Positions 24,664-33,619 are shown, counted from the first letter of the stretch. The stretch: DNA of 64,000 nucleotides from Knufia peltigerae (GCA_030247855.1 JAPDRN010000070.1:79485-143484); one strand, 5' to 3'. Notes: generated by a model from the letters alone, not told the origin. Numbers and translations are program-made.

Positions 24664-25131
24664 ATGAAGCGCGAGTTCGTAACCGGCGCAGTAGACAAGC
24701 TGCTGTCGCAGTTCAAGGGCAATGATTCCGGCAACGCGCCGGTGCTGCTGATGCTGGGCGGCTTCAAGTTCAGCCTCAACACGGCCGTATTCCAGCAGAT
24801 CCAGCAGTCCAACGATTTCCGCTGGCAGGCCCAGGATCGCGTCGGGCAGATACCTGCACTGCAGTACACCGGCCCGGGCTCGGCCACCATGACACTGCCA
24901 GGCGTTGTCTACCCGCTGTTCCGTGGCGCTGGCAACGAGATGTCGCAACTGCGCAAGCTGGCCAGCCAGGGAAAACCGCAGCGTCTGCTGACCGGCAAGG
25001 GCGGCAATCTGGGTCTGTGGGTCATCGAGAAAATCGACGTCACCTCCAGCGAATTCACCGTCGACAGCCAGATCCAGAAGCAGGACTTCACACTCACTCT
25101 CCGGAAGCACAGCGATGGCACGAACGTATAA
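24664..25131 (+). CDS. U: tail protein gpU
   Basis: The 155-residue gpU family protein has APVLLMLGGFKFSLNTAVFQ, FRWQAQDRVGQIPALQYTG and LWVIEKIDVTSSEFTVD. P2 U acts in tail completion. It overlaps gene X by 17 bases. Confidence 0.85.
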   Translation: MKREFVTGAVDKLLSQFKGNDSGNAPVLLMLGGFKFSLNTAVFQQIQQSNDFRWQAQDRVGQIPALQYTGPGSATMTLPGVVYPLFRGAGNEMSQLRKLASQGKPQRLLTGKGGNLGLWVIEKIDVTSSEFTVDSQIQKQDFTLTLRKHSDGTNV

Positions 25132-25330
25132 CACCCGTGATGGCGATGTCGTCGACCGCGTTGCCTACGCGCACTATGGCGAGCAATCGCCGGCGATCCT
25201 GCGCGCGGTGTTCGATGCCAACCCCGGCCTGGCCGCGCGCGGCCCGGTGCTCACTGCTGGCGTGGCGATTGTCCTGCCGGACGTGCAGCGCCCCGCCAAG
25301 GAACGCAAGGGGGTATCGCTATGGGATTGA
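25115..25330 (+). CDS. X: LysM-like tail protein gpX
   Basis: The 71-residue protein is a single LysM-like fold: DGDVVDRVAYAHYGEQSP, VFDANPGLAARGPVLTAG, VAIVLPD. gpX binds at the baseplate hub and connects it with U and D. It overlaps genes U and D at both ends. Confidence 0.85.
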   Translation: MARTYNTRDGDVVDRVAYAHYGEQSPAILRAVFDANPGLAARGPVLTAGVAIVLPDVQRPAKERKGVSLWD

Positions 25331-26394
25331 ACATCGCACCCGCGTTCCGCGTGGTGGCCAATAGCCAGGACATCACCGACAAGATCATGTCGCGCTTCAA
25401 GTCACTGCGCATCACCGACGAGACCGGCAACAGCTCGGACACGTTGGAGCTGCAACTGGCCGACCACGATCCGAACGATCCGATCCAGCTGCCGCCGGTT
25501 GGCGCGGAGCTGGAGGCCTTCATCGGCTACGACGGCGAGGTGCGGCGCATGGGACTGTACGTCTGCGACGAGGTGGAGATTTCAGGCTATCCCGGCAGCA
25601 TGACCCTGCGCGCGCGCGCCGCACCGTTCGAAACCAGCAAAGGCGGCAAGAACGATCTGCAGACGCAGAAAACGCGCACATGGAAAAAGGGCACGACGAT
25701 CGGCGACATGGTCAAGCGGATGGCCGCCGAACACGGCCTGACCGCTGCGGTAAGTGCGTCGCTGGCATCCATCGTGCTGCCGCTGACGGTGCAATCGCAG
25801 GAGTCGGACATGAACCTGCTGCTGCGCTTGGCCAAACAGCACGACGCCATCGCCAAACCGGGCGGCGGCCGGCTGATGCTGGTCAAACGTGGCGAATCGA
25901 CCACCGCCAGTGGCGAGCGCATTCCGGAGGTGACCCTCACGCCGGCCGATGGCAGCAGCTACCGCGTCACCATCGCCGCCCGCGACGATGCCGGCACCAC
26001 CATCGCCTACTACCGCGATGTGCGTGGCGCGCAGCGCCAGGAAGTGAAGGTGGGCAGCGGTGAGCCGATCGTGCGCCTGCGCATGGCCTATGCCGACCGC
26101 GAAACCGCCGAAGCCGCAGCGCGCGCCAAGCACCGCGAGCAAGCGCGGCAGACGCGTACGCTGAGCTACAGCCTTCCAGGCCGCGAGACGCTGATGGCCG
26201 AGGCTACGGTGGTCATGCAGGGCTTTCGCGATGGCGTGGATGGCGAGTGGCTGGTCAAGCGCGCCGAACACAGCATCGGCAGCGACGGCTATCGCACCAG
26301 CATCGAGTGCGAGCAACCCAACAGCGCCGAAGCCGTGAAGGCGGCCAGCACCGCAGCGGTCAAGCAGGCCCCGCAGGTGGGCAGCGAAGTGTAG
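25321..26394 (+). CDS. D: baseplate hub protein gpD
   Basis: The 357-residue hub protein of the VgrG/gp27 class has FRVVANSQDITDKIMSRFKS, LELQLADHDPNDPIQLPP, GMVKRMA-type helices and TLSYSLPGRETLMAEATVVM. It forms the trimeric hub on which gpV sits. Its TAG stop is part of the GTAG end of a SMAG repeat at 26391, so the repeat inserted at or replaced the gene's very end. It is the last gene of the tail operon. Confidence 0.87.
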   Translation: MGLNIAPAFRVVANSQDITDKIMSRFKSLRITDETGNSSDTLELQLADHDPNDPIQLPPVGAELEAFIGYDGEVRRMGLYVCDEVEISGYPGSMTLRARAAPFETSKGGKNDLQTQKTRTWKKGTTIGDMVKRMAAEHGLTAAVSASLASIVLPLTVQSQESDMNLLLRLAKQHDAIAKPGGGRLMLVKRGESTTASGERIPEVTLTPADGSSYRVTIAARDDAGTTIAYYRDVRGAQRQEVKVGSGEPIVRLRMAYADRETAEAAARAKHREQARQTRTLSYSLPGRETLMAEATVVMQGFRDGVDGEWLVKRAEHSIGSDGYRTSIECEQPNSAEAVKAASTAAVKQAPQVGSEV

Positions 26395-26413
26395 ATCCAC
26401 GCCATGCGTGGAT
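26391..26413 (+). repeat. SMAG-type REP palindrome
   Basis: GTAGATCCACGCCATGCGTG, then GAT, is the commonest repeat in this window. It forms a short hairpin with a GTAG foot. Here it provides the stop codon of gene D. Confidence 0.85.
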
Positions 26414-26425
26414 GCGCTTCGCGCA

Positions 26426-26806
26426 TCAACTCACGTACTGCGCCTGGCCGTTACCGAACGACCAGTTCTCCTGCTTCACTTCCACCAGATTGATGAACAC
26501 ATCCTCGCGGCGGATCCCCACCGCCGCGTGCAGGCCATCGACAATACCGGCATACAGCGCCTTCTTCTGCTCCAGCGTGCGTCCTTCGCTCCAGGTGATC
26601 TGGATGCAGATGAAATCATCGGTGCGGGCGATGCCCAGGTAACCCGGGTCGAACACGAGTGTGCCGGCGCCGTGCTCCTGGAAGATCTGGAAGCGATCGT
26701 TTTCCGGCACGCCGATCGCGCGCATGGCCTGGTAGATGGCTTCGCCAACACGCTGGCGATACTCGACGGATTTACCTTTGCGAAGATCGATACGGGCGAG
26801 CGGCAT
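26426..26806 (-). CDS. tautomerase family protein
   Basis: The 126-residue protein begins MPLARIDLRKGKS, so processing leaves the catalytic N-terminal proline of tautomerases (4-oxalocrotonate/MIF superfamily). The family core is visible in YRQRVGEAIYQAMRAIGVPE and REDVFINLVEVKQENWSFGN. At this length it matches the double-unit subgroup. It is cytosolic; the substrate is unknown. It is the first chromosomal gene right of the tailocin and is transcribed toward it. Confidence 0.82.
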   Translation of the reverse strand: MPLARIDLRKGKSVEYRQRVGEAIYQAMRAIGVPENDRFQIFQEHGAGTLVFDPGYLGIARTDDFICIQITWSEGRTLEQKKALYAGIVDGLHAAVGIRREDVFINLVEVKQENWSFGNGQAQYVS

Positions 26807-27169
26807 GGTGGCACTCCAAGGATGGGAGGGGGCGCGGCAATGGGCCGAGACTACGCTAGGCAAGAGCGGCGGAACAGCGCATGGATGGAACCCTCTGCCT
26901 CCATCCATGGCATGTGCCGTGCCGGCGCTGCACGGTGTGCGAGTGCTACCCCGCATGGAACGGGGAACGCATGATGTGTCTGGATGTTGTTGCGAACGTT
27001 CCCTCGTGGTCGATCTTCTGCACGTAGTACAGCACCCATGCGTGGACCGGTATTCCATCGAAGCGATCTGCTGCTGGCCGCACGCCAGATCGCGCATGCC
27101 GTGCAGATAAGCCCCGGGGATGCGATCGCACTCGGGAAAGGAGCCCGGTTGAATTACAGGCAACAAAAA
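26807..27169. other. intergenic region, no gene seen
   Basis: About 360 bases lie between the tautomerase start and the tRNA-Val terminator. No frame has a ribosome site or family similarity. It may hold the tautomerase promoter. Confidence 0.5.
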
Positions 27170-27190
27170 AGCCCCCATCGCTGGAGGCTT
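27170..27190 (-). terminator. terminator of tRNA-Val
   Basis: Read on the minus strand, AGCCTCC and GGGGGCT form a stem followed by a run of seven T. It ends the tRNA-Val transcript. Confidence 0.75.
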
Positions 27191-27206
27191 CTTTCGTTCT
27201 GCAACA

Positions 27207-27281
27207 TGGTGGGCGGTACAGGGATCGAACCTGTGACCCTTGCCGTGTGAAGGCAATGCTCTACCGCTGAGCTAACCGCCC
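27207..27281 (-). tRNA. tRNA-Val (CAC)
   Basis: The 75-base tRNA includes encoded CCA. The acceptor stem is GGGCGGT/ACCGCCC, the anticodon loop TTCACAC (anticodon CAC), and the T arm GGTTCGATCC. It reads Val codon GUG. Confidence 0.95.
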
Positions 27282-27301
27282 GGTGTGTTGCTGAGCCGCT
27301 C

Positions 27302-27329
27302 ATTATAGGGCGGTATTTCAGGGCGTCAA
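27302..27329 (-). promoter_or_regulatory. sigma-70 promoter of tRNA-Val
   Basis: On the minus strand TTGACG, a 16-base spacer and a perfect TATAAT precede the tRNA by about 20 bases. The -35 is preceded by AAAAGGTG, so it matches the AAGGTGTTGAC element of the tailocin operons. Confidence 0.85.
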
Positions 27330-27370
27330 CACCTTTTCACATCGTGTTTCCCGGCCCATTTCCCCGAATC

Positions 27371-27594
27371 AGCCAGGCATGGCCCGGCTCTACCGGGGAG
27401 GGCAATCCGCACCCCTCACATCGTATGCGTGGGCTTGTCCGAACCAGTCAGGCCGGCCAGGATCGTCTCGATCTTGTGCCGCACCGTCTCGCCTTCCTGT
27501 CAGCCAGGCATGGCCTGGCTCTACCGGGGAGGGCAATCCGCACCCCTCACATCGTATGCGTGGGCTTGTCCGAACCAGTCAGGCCGGCCAGGAT
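27371..27594. repeat. 131-base tandem repeat at the 3' end of the PilZ gene
   Basis: Bases 27371-27501 and the block from 27502 into the gap are near-identical direct copies with a 131-base period. Each unit holds a REP-like palindrome (CCAGGCATGGCC...), an intergenic part and the last codons of the PilZ gene. The second copy runs into the N gap, so more units may exist. Confidence 0.85.
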
Positions 27595-28000
27595 NNNNNN
27601 NNNNNNNNNNNNNNNNNNNNNNNNNNNNNNNNNNNNNNNNNNNNNNNNNNNNNNNNNNNNNNNNNNNNNNNNNNNNNNNNNNNNNNNNNNGGATCGTCTC
27701 GATCTTGTGCCGCACCGTCTCGCCTTCCTGCCCGTCCGCCAGCTGCACGCCGATGCCGGCCGTGCGGTTGCCCTGCGCGCCGGCCGGGGTCACCCAGATC
27801 ACCTTGCCGGCCACCGGCAGGCGCTCGCTGGAATCGGGCAGGGTCAGCAGCAGGAACACCTCATCGCCCAGGAAGTAGCGCTTGGGCGTGGGCACGAAGA
27901 TGCCGCCATTCTTCACGAACGGCATGTACGCGCTGTACAGCGCGGCTTTGTCCTTCACTGCCAGGGACAGGATGCCCTGGCGGGCGTTGCTGGCACTCAT
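27547..28000 (-). CDS. PilZ domain protein (interrupted by gap)
   Basis: The readable N-terminal 103 residues start MSASNARQGILSLAVKDK. They show the short type IV pilus PilZ form: LYSAYMPFVKNGGIFVPTPK, YFLGDEVFLLLTLP, GKVIWVTPAGAQGNRTAGIG, ETVRHKIETI. The end in the gap-adjacent copy reads ILAGLTGSDKPTHTM and then TGA at 27547-27549. It acts in pilus assembly or c-di-GMP signalling. It overlaps holB by four bases. The 3' codons are duplicated in the tandem repeat. Confidence 0.8.
27595..27690. other. assembly gap (96 N)
   Basis: The gap lies within the 131-base repeat. The flanks share GGAT, so the true distance may be near zero or a whole number of repeat units. Confidence 0.95.
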
Positions 28001-28953
28001 CGATTTCCCCTTGCGGCAGGCCGCTCGTTCACCTTGTTCCAGGCCAGCAGCAACTCGACCACCGCAAGGTCTGCGCGCACGGTAGTGCGCAGCAGGTCGC
28101 GGGTGCGGTTGGCCGCATCGAACCAGGCTGCAAGCTTGTGCAATCGCTCCGGCGTGGTCAAGGCATCGGTGCTGGCCTGGGCCAGCGCCAGGTCGGCAGC
28201 GAAGCGCAGGCGCAGCGCCGCGTTGTCATCGGCGCACCACTTCTGCGCCAGCTCCACTGCGCCGGTCTTGCCGGCGGCCAGCTGTTCCAGCTCGCGGCCG
28301 ACGTCGCGACGCAGGCTCAGGCCATCTTCGCGCAGCCAGTTGTCGGCCTGCCCAGGATGACCGCGCGCTGCATCCAGCGCCTCACGCGCGGCCGCCTCGC
28401 TGTGGCCCTGCTGCTGCAGCCAGGCCAGCGCTTCCTCGCGCGGCGGCAGCTTGAATTCCAGGCGCTGGCAGCGGCTGCGCACGGTCTGCGGCAGGCGCGC
28501 CGGGTCGCTGCTGATCAACCACAGGTAACGCCCGGGTTGGGGTTCTTCCAGGGTCTTCAGCAGCGCATTGGCGGCCGAACGGTTGATGGCATCGGCCGGG
28601 TCGACGATCACCACCTGCGCCACGCCGTACTGCGGGGTCAGCGCCAGCTTGTTGGTGATCTCGCGCACCTGCTCGATCACGATCTCGGTGCGCAGCTTGT
28701 CGCCGCTCTTGTTCGGAATGAAGCTGATCAGCTGCAGGTCGGGATGCGTGCCGGCGGCAATCAGCTGGCGGGTGCGGGTGGCGTGCGCGGCATCGCCGCG
28801 TGCCAGCACGTGGTCGGCCAGCGCCAGCGCCACCTCACGCTTGCCCAGCCCGGCCGGGCCACAGATCAGCAGGCCGTGGCCCAGCCGATCCGCATCCAAG
28901 GCGGCTACGGTCTGGTCGAACGCGCGCTGCTGCCAGGGCGAGAACGTACTCAT
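27997..28953 (-). CDS. holB: DNA polymerase III subunit delta'
   Basis: The 318-residue clamp-loader subunit has a P-loop (LLICGPAGLGKREVALALA), VVIVDPADAINRSAANALLK as Walker B/DExx region, TLEEPQPGRYLWLISSDP, and SRC (TVRSRCQRLEF) as sensor. The P-loop Thr/Ser is Arg, typical of the non-hydrolysing delta'. It overlaps tmk and pilZ by four bases each, so the three are coupled. Confidence 0.9.
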   Translation of the reverse strand: MSTFSPWQQRAFDQTVAALDADRLGHGLLICGPAGLGKREVALALADHVLARGDAAHATRTRQLIAAGTHPDLQLISFIPNKSGDKLRTEIVIEQVREITNKLALTPQYGVAQVVIVDPADAINRSAANALLKTLEEPQPGRYLWLISSDPARLPQTVRSRCQRLEFKLPPREEALAWLQQQGHSEAAAREALDAARGHPGQADNWLREDGLSLRRDVGRELEQLAAGKTGAVELAQKWCADDNAALRLRFAADLALAQASTDALTTPERLHKLAAWFDAANRTRDLLRTTVRADLAVVELLLAWNKVNERPAARGNR

Positions 28954-29615
28954 GCGCCCTGCCCTTGCTGCAGCCAGCGTTCGACACGCGCGACCACATC
29001 AGCAGCCACGCGCTCCTGCACCTGCCCGGCATCGACCAGCGCGAAGCGCTGCGGATCCTGCTGTGCGCGGCTGCGGAATACCTCGCGCACGCGCTGGAAG
29101 AAATCGTCCTGCTCGCTCTCGATGCGGTCCGGCCACAGATCGCGACCGTTGGCACGCGCACGGCCAACGGCCACGTCCACGTCCAGCAGCAGGGTCAAAC
29201 CGGGCAGCAGGCCGACGGCGCGGCGCTCCAGGTCGGCAATCCACTGCGGGTCCAGGCCGCGGCCACCGCCCTGGTAGGCATAGCTGGAATCGGTGAAGCG
29301 ATCGCTGAGCACGTAGGCGCCGCGCTGCAGCGCCGGCTGGATCACCTGGCGCACATGTTGCGCGCGGGCGGCGAACACCAGCAGCAGTTCGGCCTCGGCG
29401 CTGAGCGGTTCGGCAGCAATCTCGGCATCGGGCTTCAGCACCAGCCCGCGGATGCGCTCGGCCAGCGGAGTACCACCGGGTTCGCGGGTCAGCACGACCT
29501 CATGGCCATGGCGGCGCAGGCACTCGCGGATGGCGTTGATGGCCGTGGTTTTGCCCGCGCCCTCGCCGCCTTCAAGGCTGACGAAACGGGGATGGCGAAG
29601 CAGCGCGGAACTCAT
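28950..29615 (-). CDS. tmk: thymidylate kinase
   Basis: The 221-residue enzyme phosphorylates dTMP to dTDP. Its P-loop is FVSLEGGEGAGKTTAINAI, the DR(E/Y) region is VLTREPGGTPLAE, and the LID/nucleotide part is DRFTDSSYAYQGGGRGLD. Length is normal. It overlaps mltG by four bases and holB by four. Confidence 0.93.
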   Translation of the reverse strand: MSSALLRHPRFVSLEGGEGAGKTTAINAIRECLRRHGHEVVLTREPGGTPLAERIRGLVLKPDAEIAAEPLSAEAELLLVFAARAQHVRQVIQPALQRGAYVLSDRFTDSSYAYQGGGRGLDPQWIADLERRAVGLLPGLTLLLDVDVAVGRARANGRDLWPDRIESEQDDFFQRVREVFRSRAQQDPQRFALVDAGQVQERVAADVVARVERWLQQGQGA

Positions 29616-30673
29616 TGCGCCGGGGTCTCCTGGGTGCGTTGCTGGCGCAGCTGCTGCAGGTAGCGGGCTACGGCGGCGTTGTGTTTGTCCAGGCTGGGCG
29701 AGAACACGTGTGCGCCACTGCCATCGCCCACAGCCACGAAGTACAGCGCATCGCCCGGCGCCGGTTGCGCAGCAGCCATCAGCGCGTCGCGGCTGGGCAT
29801 GGCGATCGGGGTCGGGGTCAGGCCAGACCGGGTGTAGGTGTTGTAGGGCGTATCGGTGGTCAGGTCGCGGCGGCGGATGTTGCCGTCGTACGCCGCGCCG
29901 ATGCCGTAGATCACGGTCGGATCGGTCTGCAGGCGCATGCCGATCTTCAGGCGGCGCATGAACACGCCGGCAATCTGCGGTCGCTCGCTGGCCAGCGCGG
30001 TTTCCTTTTCGATGATCGACGCCAGCGTCAGCAGCTCGTAGGGCGTGTTGATCGGCAGATCCGGGGCGCGGCTTTCCCAGGCTTCGTCCAACGCCTTCTC
30101 CATTGCGCCGTGGGCGCGCTTGAGCACGTCCAGGTCGCTGTCACCGCGCTGGTAGACGTAGGTCTCCGGCAGGAACCGGCCTTCCGGATGCTGGCCGGCG
30201 AAACCGAGGCGGTCCATCAGCGCGGCGTCATCGAGATTGTCGGTGGTGTGCAGCAGCGGATCGGCGCGTTTGAGCGCGGCGCGCAGCTGGCGGATGTTCC
30301 AGCCTTCGATGATGGTGACGCGGTGCTGCAGCACCTTGCCCGCGCGCATGCGCAGCAGCAGCTCGCGCGGGGTCAGGTCATTGCTCAGCGCGTACTCGCC
30401 CACCTTCAGCTTGCCGGCGGCATCGAGCTGGCGCGCCAGCAGCTGCCACTGGGTGTCCTGGCCCTCGTCCACGCCGGCCTCGCGCAGCTTGCGCAGCACG
30501 CTGTTCATGCCATCGCCACTGGCGATGACCACGCTGTCCGCACTGGGGGTCAACGGCACGTCGGCAAACTGGCTCTGCTTGTAGAAGAACCACGCGCCCG
30601 CGCCGGCCACGATGGCGGCCAGCACCAGCAGCAGCGTTACCACCAACAGACACCCGCGCTTGGCTCCCGCCAT
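29612..30673 (-). CDS. mltG: endolytic murein transglycosylase MltG
   Basis: The 353-residue protein has one N-terminal membrane helix (LLVVTLLLVLAAIVAGAGAW) and a LysM-like region. The YceG catalytic domain follows, with LLTLASIIEKETALASERP (catalytic Glu), VFMRRLKIGMRLQTDPTVIY and NTYTRSGLTPTPIAMPS. It cuts nascent glycan strands and sets their length. It stands where E. coli has yceG, between pabC/pabB and tmk. Confidence 0.93.
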   Translation of the reverse strand: MAGAKRGCLLVVTLLLVLAAIVAGAGAWFFYKQSQFADVPLTPSADSVVIASGDGMNSVLRKLREAGVDEGQDTQWQLLARQLDAAGKLKVGEYALSNDLTPRELLLRMRAGKVLQHRVTIIEGWNIRQLRAALKRADPLLHTTDNLDDAALMDRLGFAGQHPEGRFLPETYVYQRGDSDLDVLKRAHGAMEKALDEAWESRAPDLPINTPYELLTLASIIEKETALASERPQIAGVFMRRLKIGMRLQTDPTVIYGIGAAYDGNIRRRDLTTDTPYNTYTRSGLTPTPIAMPSRDALMAAAQPAPGDALYFVAVGDGSGAHVFSPSLDKHNAAVARYLQQLRQQRTQETPAQ

Positions 30674-30751
30674 GGACTACCTCTGAACTCGATTCCGTCG
30701 TGCAGGATACCGTGCCGCCGGTGTGGGGTCATGACCGGGCGCCACGCTCCC

Positions 30752-30887
30752 GTGCCGACCAACGGTCGGCACCCACCAACCATCTCCAGTAGATCCACGC
30801 CATGCGTGGATGAACGACCATGGAAGCTCCCGTGCCGACCAACGGTCGGCACCCACCAGGACCGGTAGCGCCGGGCCATGCCCGGCG
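30752..30887. repeat. cluster of REP palindromes between mltG and pabB
   Basis: Two copies of GTGCCGACCAACGGTCGGCA (30752 and 30832) flank a SMAG copy (30789-30811), and a further form GTAGCGCCGGGCCATGCCCG starts at 30865. The elements differ in stem sequence but share the hairpin design. Confidence 0.85.
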
Positions 30888-30898
30888 GCGGCGATCGA

Positions 30899-32263
30899 TC
30901 AACCCTGCTGCCCCAGCGCCCGCAGCAGCCCTCGCGCCTTGGCCCGGGTTTCGTCCAGTTCCTTGTCCGGGTCCGAGTCGACCACGATGCCGGCACCGGT
31001 ACGGAAGCTGACCTCGCTGCCATCCACTTCGGCGGTGCGGATCAGGATGTTCAGGTCCAGGTCGCCATCGCGGTTGAGCCAGCCGAACGCACCGGTGTAC
31101 GCGCCGCGCGGCACCTGCTCCAGCTCGCTGATGATCTGCATGCAGCGCACCTTCGGGCAGCCGGTGATGGTGCCGCCGGGGAAGGTGGCGGCGATCACTT
31201 CGCCCGGGGTCACGTCCGCGCGCAGCTGGCCACTGACGTTGCTGACGATGTGGTGCACGTGGGCGTAGCTTTCCACGGTCATCAGCTCGTCCACGACGAC
31301 CGTGCCGGGCAGGCAGATGCGGCCCAGGTCGTTGCGCTCCAGGTCGATCAGCATCACGTGTTCGGCGCGCTCCTTGGGATGGCCGACCAGCTCCCGGATG
31401 CGCGCGGCATCGTCGTCGCCCTCGAAGCGCGGGCGGGTGCCGGCGATCGGGCGGGTCTGCGCGTGGCCGCCATGCACCGATACCAGCCGTTCCGGCGACG
31501 AGCTGACCACATGCCGGCCGTGCGCACTGAACAGGCCGGCAAACGGTGCCGGATTGGCGCGTCGCAGCTGTGCGTACAGCGCCTGCGGCATGACCGGCGC
31601 TGCGAAGTGCGCGCTCCAGCGCCGCGACAGGTTCACCTGGAACACATCGCCGGCGCGCAGGTACTCGATCACCCGGCGCACGCCATCGGTAAAGCGCTGC
31701 GGCTCGTCTTCGCTGACCGATTGCGGCGGTTGCCAGCCCTGCCCGGCCTGCGGCAATTCGCCGGCCACCAAGGCGACCAGCGTGTCCAGCAGCGCCCGCT
31801 CGCCCGCCTCGGCAATGAGGAAACTGGTGTCGGCCTGGTGGTCATGCAGCACGGCGGCCGGGCAGCGCAGGGCGAGCGCGGTCGGGTGTCCGTCATCGCG
31901 TGCGCGCGCCGGCAGTACCGGTTCGACCTGGCTGGCCACTTCGTAATCCAGCATCAGCGCCCAGCCACCGCGGAACGGCAGCGCGTGGCCGCCGCCGTGC
32001 GGCAGGCGCTGCGCGTGCCATGCGCGGTCCAGCGCCTGCAGGAAACTGCCGGGCTGCAGCGCACCGTGCTGGTCGCGCACCTGGCCATCGGCGTCCAACT
32101 GCAGGGTGTCGCCCTGCGCGGCCAGCAGCAGGCTCCAGCGGCCCTGCGCGGTACCCGAGGCGGTGGACTCCAACAGCAGCGGGAAACGCGCCGGGTCGCG
32201 CTGCTGCAGGGCCAGCAGGTCGATCGGGTGCGGCAGCGGGTGGATCAGCGGGGCGTGGGTCAT
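30899..32263 (-). CDS. pabB: aminodeoxychorismate synthase component I
   Basis: The 454-residue chorismate-utilising enzyme makes 4-amino-4-deoxychorismate for folate. Motifs seen are DVFQVNLSRRWSAHF, FAGLFSAHGRHVVSSSPERL, TRPIAGTRPR, ERAEHVMLIDLERNDLGRI, VESYAHVHHIVSNVSGQL and FPGGTITGCPKVRCMQI. It lies in the fab cluster where many relatives have pabC; no pabC domain is fused to its C-terminus. Confidence 0.92.
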   Translation of the reverse strand: MTHAPLIHPLPHPIDLLALQQRDPARFPLLLESTASGTAQGRWSLLLAAQGDTLQLDADGQVRDQHGALQPGSFLQALDRAWHAQRLPHGGGHALPFRGGWALMLDYEVASQVEPVLPARARDDGHPTALALRCPAAVLHDHQADTSFLIAEAGERALLDTLVALVAGELPQAGQGWQPPQSVSEDEPQRFTDGVRRVIEYLRAGDVFQVNLSRRWSAHFAAPVMPQALYAQLRRANPAPFAGLFSAHGRHVVSSSPERLVSVHGGHAQTRPIAGTRPRFEGDDDAARIRELVGHPKERAEHVMLIDLERNDLGRICLPGTVVVDELMTVESYAHVHHIVSNVSGQLRADVTPGEVIAATFPGGTITGCPKVRCMQIISELEQVPRGAYTGAFGWLNRDGDLDLNILIRTAEVDGSEVSFRTGAGIVVDSDPDKELDETRAKARGLLRALGQQG

Positions 32264-32295
32264 GGCGGCCAGTTCTGGGAGACGGATACACGGAA

Positions 32296-32348
32296 GCCGC
32301 CTTGCGGCGGCCTCGTGGTTGGCGGAGTCGAGCCTGGCTCGACGCTAC
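32296..32348. repeat. hairpin and SMAG-like palindrome between pabB and fabF
   Basis: GCCGCCTTGCGGCGGC (32297-32312) is followed by AGTCGAGCCTGGCTCGACGC ending CTAC at 32348, a REP unit read on the minus strand. Confidence 0.7.
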
Positions 32349-32356
32349 CGGTGCGA

Positions 32357-32562
32357 TCAGACGCGCTTGAAGATCAGCGTGCCGTTGGTGCCGCCGAAGC
32401 CGAAGCCATTGGACATCACCACGTCGACCTTGGCCTGGCGTGCTTCGTTGGGCACGTAGTCCAGATCGCAGCCTTCGCCCGGCTGCTGCAGGTTGATGGT
32501 CGGCGGAATCACGTTGTCGCGCATTGCCAGCACCGAGAAGATCGCTTCCACGCCGCCGGCAG

Positions 32563-32593
<31 letters not shown>

Positions 32594-33619
32594 GGAGCTG
32601 ACCATCATCTTGTAGGCGTGGTCGCCGAAGGCGGTCTTCATCGCCATGGTCTCGCCGAGGTCACCCAGCGGAGTCGAGGTGCCATGTGCGTTGAGGTAGC
32701 CGACCTGTTCCGGGGTGACACCCGCGTCCTTCAGGGCCATGGCCATGCAGCGTGCAGCGCCTTCGCCATTCTCGCTCGGCGCGGTCATGTGGTACGCGTC
32801 GGAGCTGGCGCCGAAACCGGCCAGCTCGCAGTAGATCTTCGCGCCACGTGCCTTGGCGTGCTCGTACTCTTCCAGGATCAGGATGCCGGCACCGTCGCCC
32901 AGCACGAAGCCGTCACGGTCCTTGTCCCACGGGCGCGAGGCCTGTTCCGGAGCGTCGTTGCGGGTGCTCATCGCCTTCATCGCGCAGAAGCCGCCCAGCG
33001 CCGTGGGCGAAGAACCGCGTTCGGCACCGCCGGCCACCATCACGTCCGCATCGCCGTACTGGATCATGCGCATGGCGGTGCCGATGGAATGGTTGGAGGT
33101 GGCGCACGCCGAGACCGCCGAGAACGACGGGCCCTTCAGGCCGCTGATGATGCTCAGCTGGCCCGGCAGCATGTTGATGATGGTCTTGGGCACGTAGAAG
33201 GGAGAGATCTTCTTCCCTTCGTGGAATTCGATGGTCTGCTCTTCGATGCCGAGCAGGCCGCCGATGCCGGCGCCAACGATGGCGCCAATGCGGTCGGCGT
33301 TGGCGTCGGTGATCTCCAGGCCCGAATCATGCAGGGCCATGAAGGCGGCACCGAGGCCGTAATGGATGAACGGGTCCATCTTCTTGGCATCCTTGCCGCT
33401 GACCCGGTACTTGCCGAACAGTTCGTTGTCGGCGGTGATGTCAAAGCCTTTGACCTCACCTGCGATCTTGGTGGTGAACCGTTCCAGGTAGGCATCAGAA
33501 ACGTTGGTCAGCGGACCGATGCCCGAACGACCGTGGGTGATGCCTTCCCAGCTGCTGGCCAGATCATTGCCCAACGGCGAGACCATACCCAGGCCGGTTA
33601 CGACGACGCGACGCTTCAT
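32357..33619 (-). CDS. fabF: beta-ketoacyl-ACP synthase II
   Basis: The 420-residue condensing enzyme elongates acyl-ACP with malonyl-ACP. The catalytic triad is seen as AVSACATSNHSIGTAMRMI (Cys), NAHGTSTPLGDLGE (His) and STKSMTGHLLGAAGGVEAIF (Lys/His). The last gene of the fab group, it follows acpP after a hairpin. Confidence 0.96.

Larger units (their letters stand above)
6671..26394. mobile_element. P2-type prophage relic, probable R-type tailocin (maltocin-like)
   Basis: The region starts with small leftward phage genes, then a primase and early genes, a Mor-like activator, a lysis cassette and a complete contractile tail module in P2-like order ending in gene D. No terminase, portal, capsid, scaffold, head-completion or integrase gene is present. 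The tail genes look intact. This is the pattern of an R-type phage-tail bacteriocin. The right edge is sharp because the gene D stop codon lies in a chromosomal-type repeat; the left edge is less certain. Confidence 0.8.

Noticed and set aside
27207..27337. Possible attachment site at tRNA-Val for the prophage
   Set aside because: The AAGGTGTTGAC match to tailocin leaders is in the promoter, not the tRNA 3' end. No direct repeat of the tRNA end was seen at the left edge, and there is no integrase.
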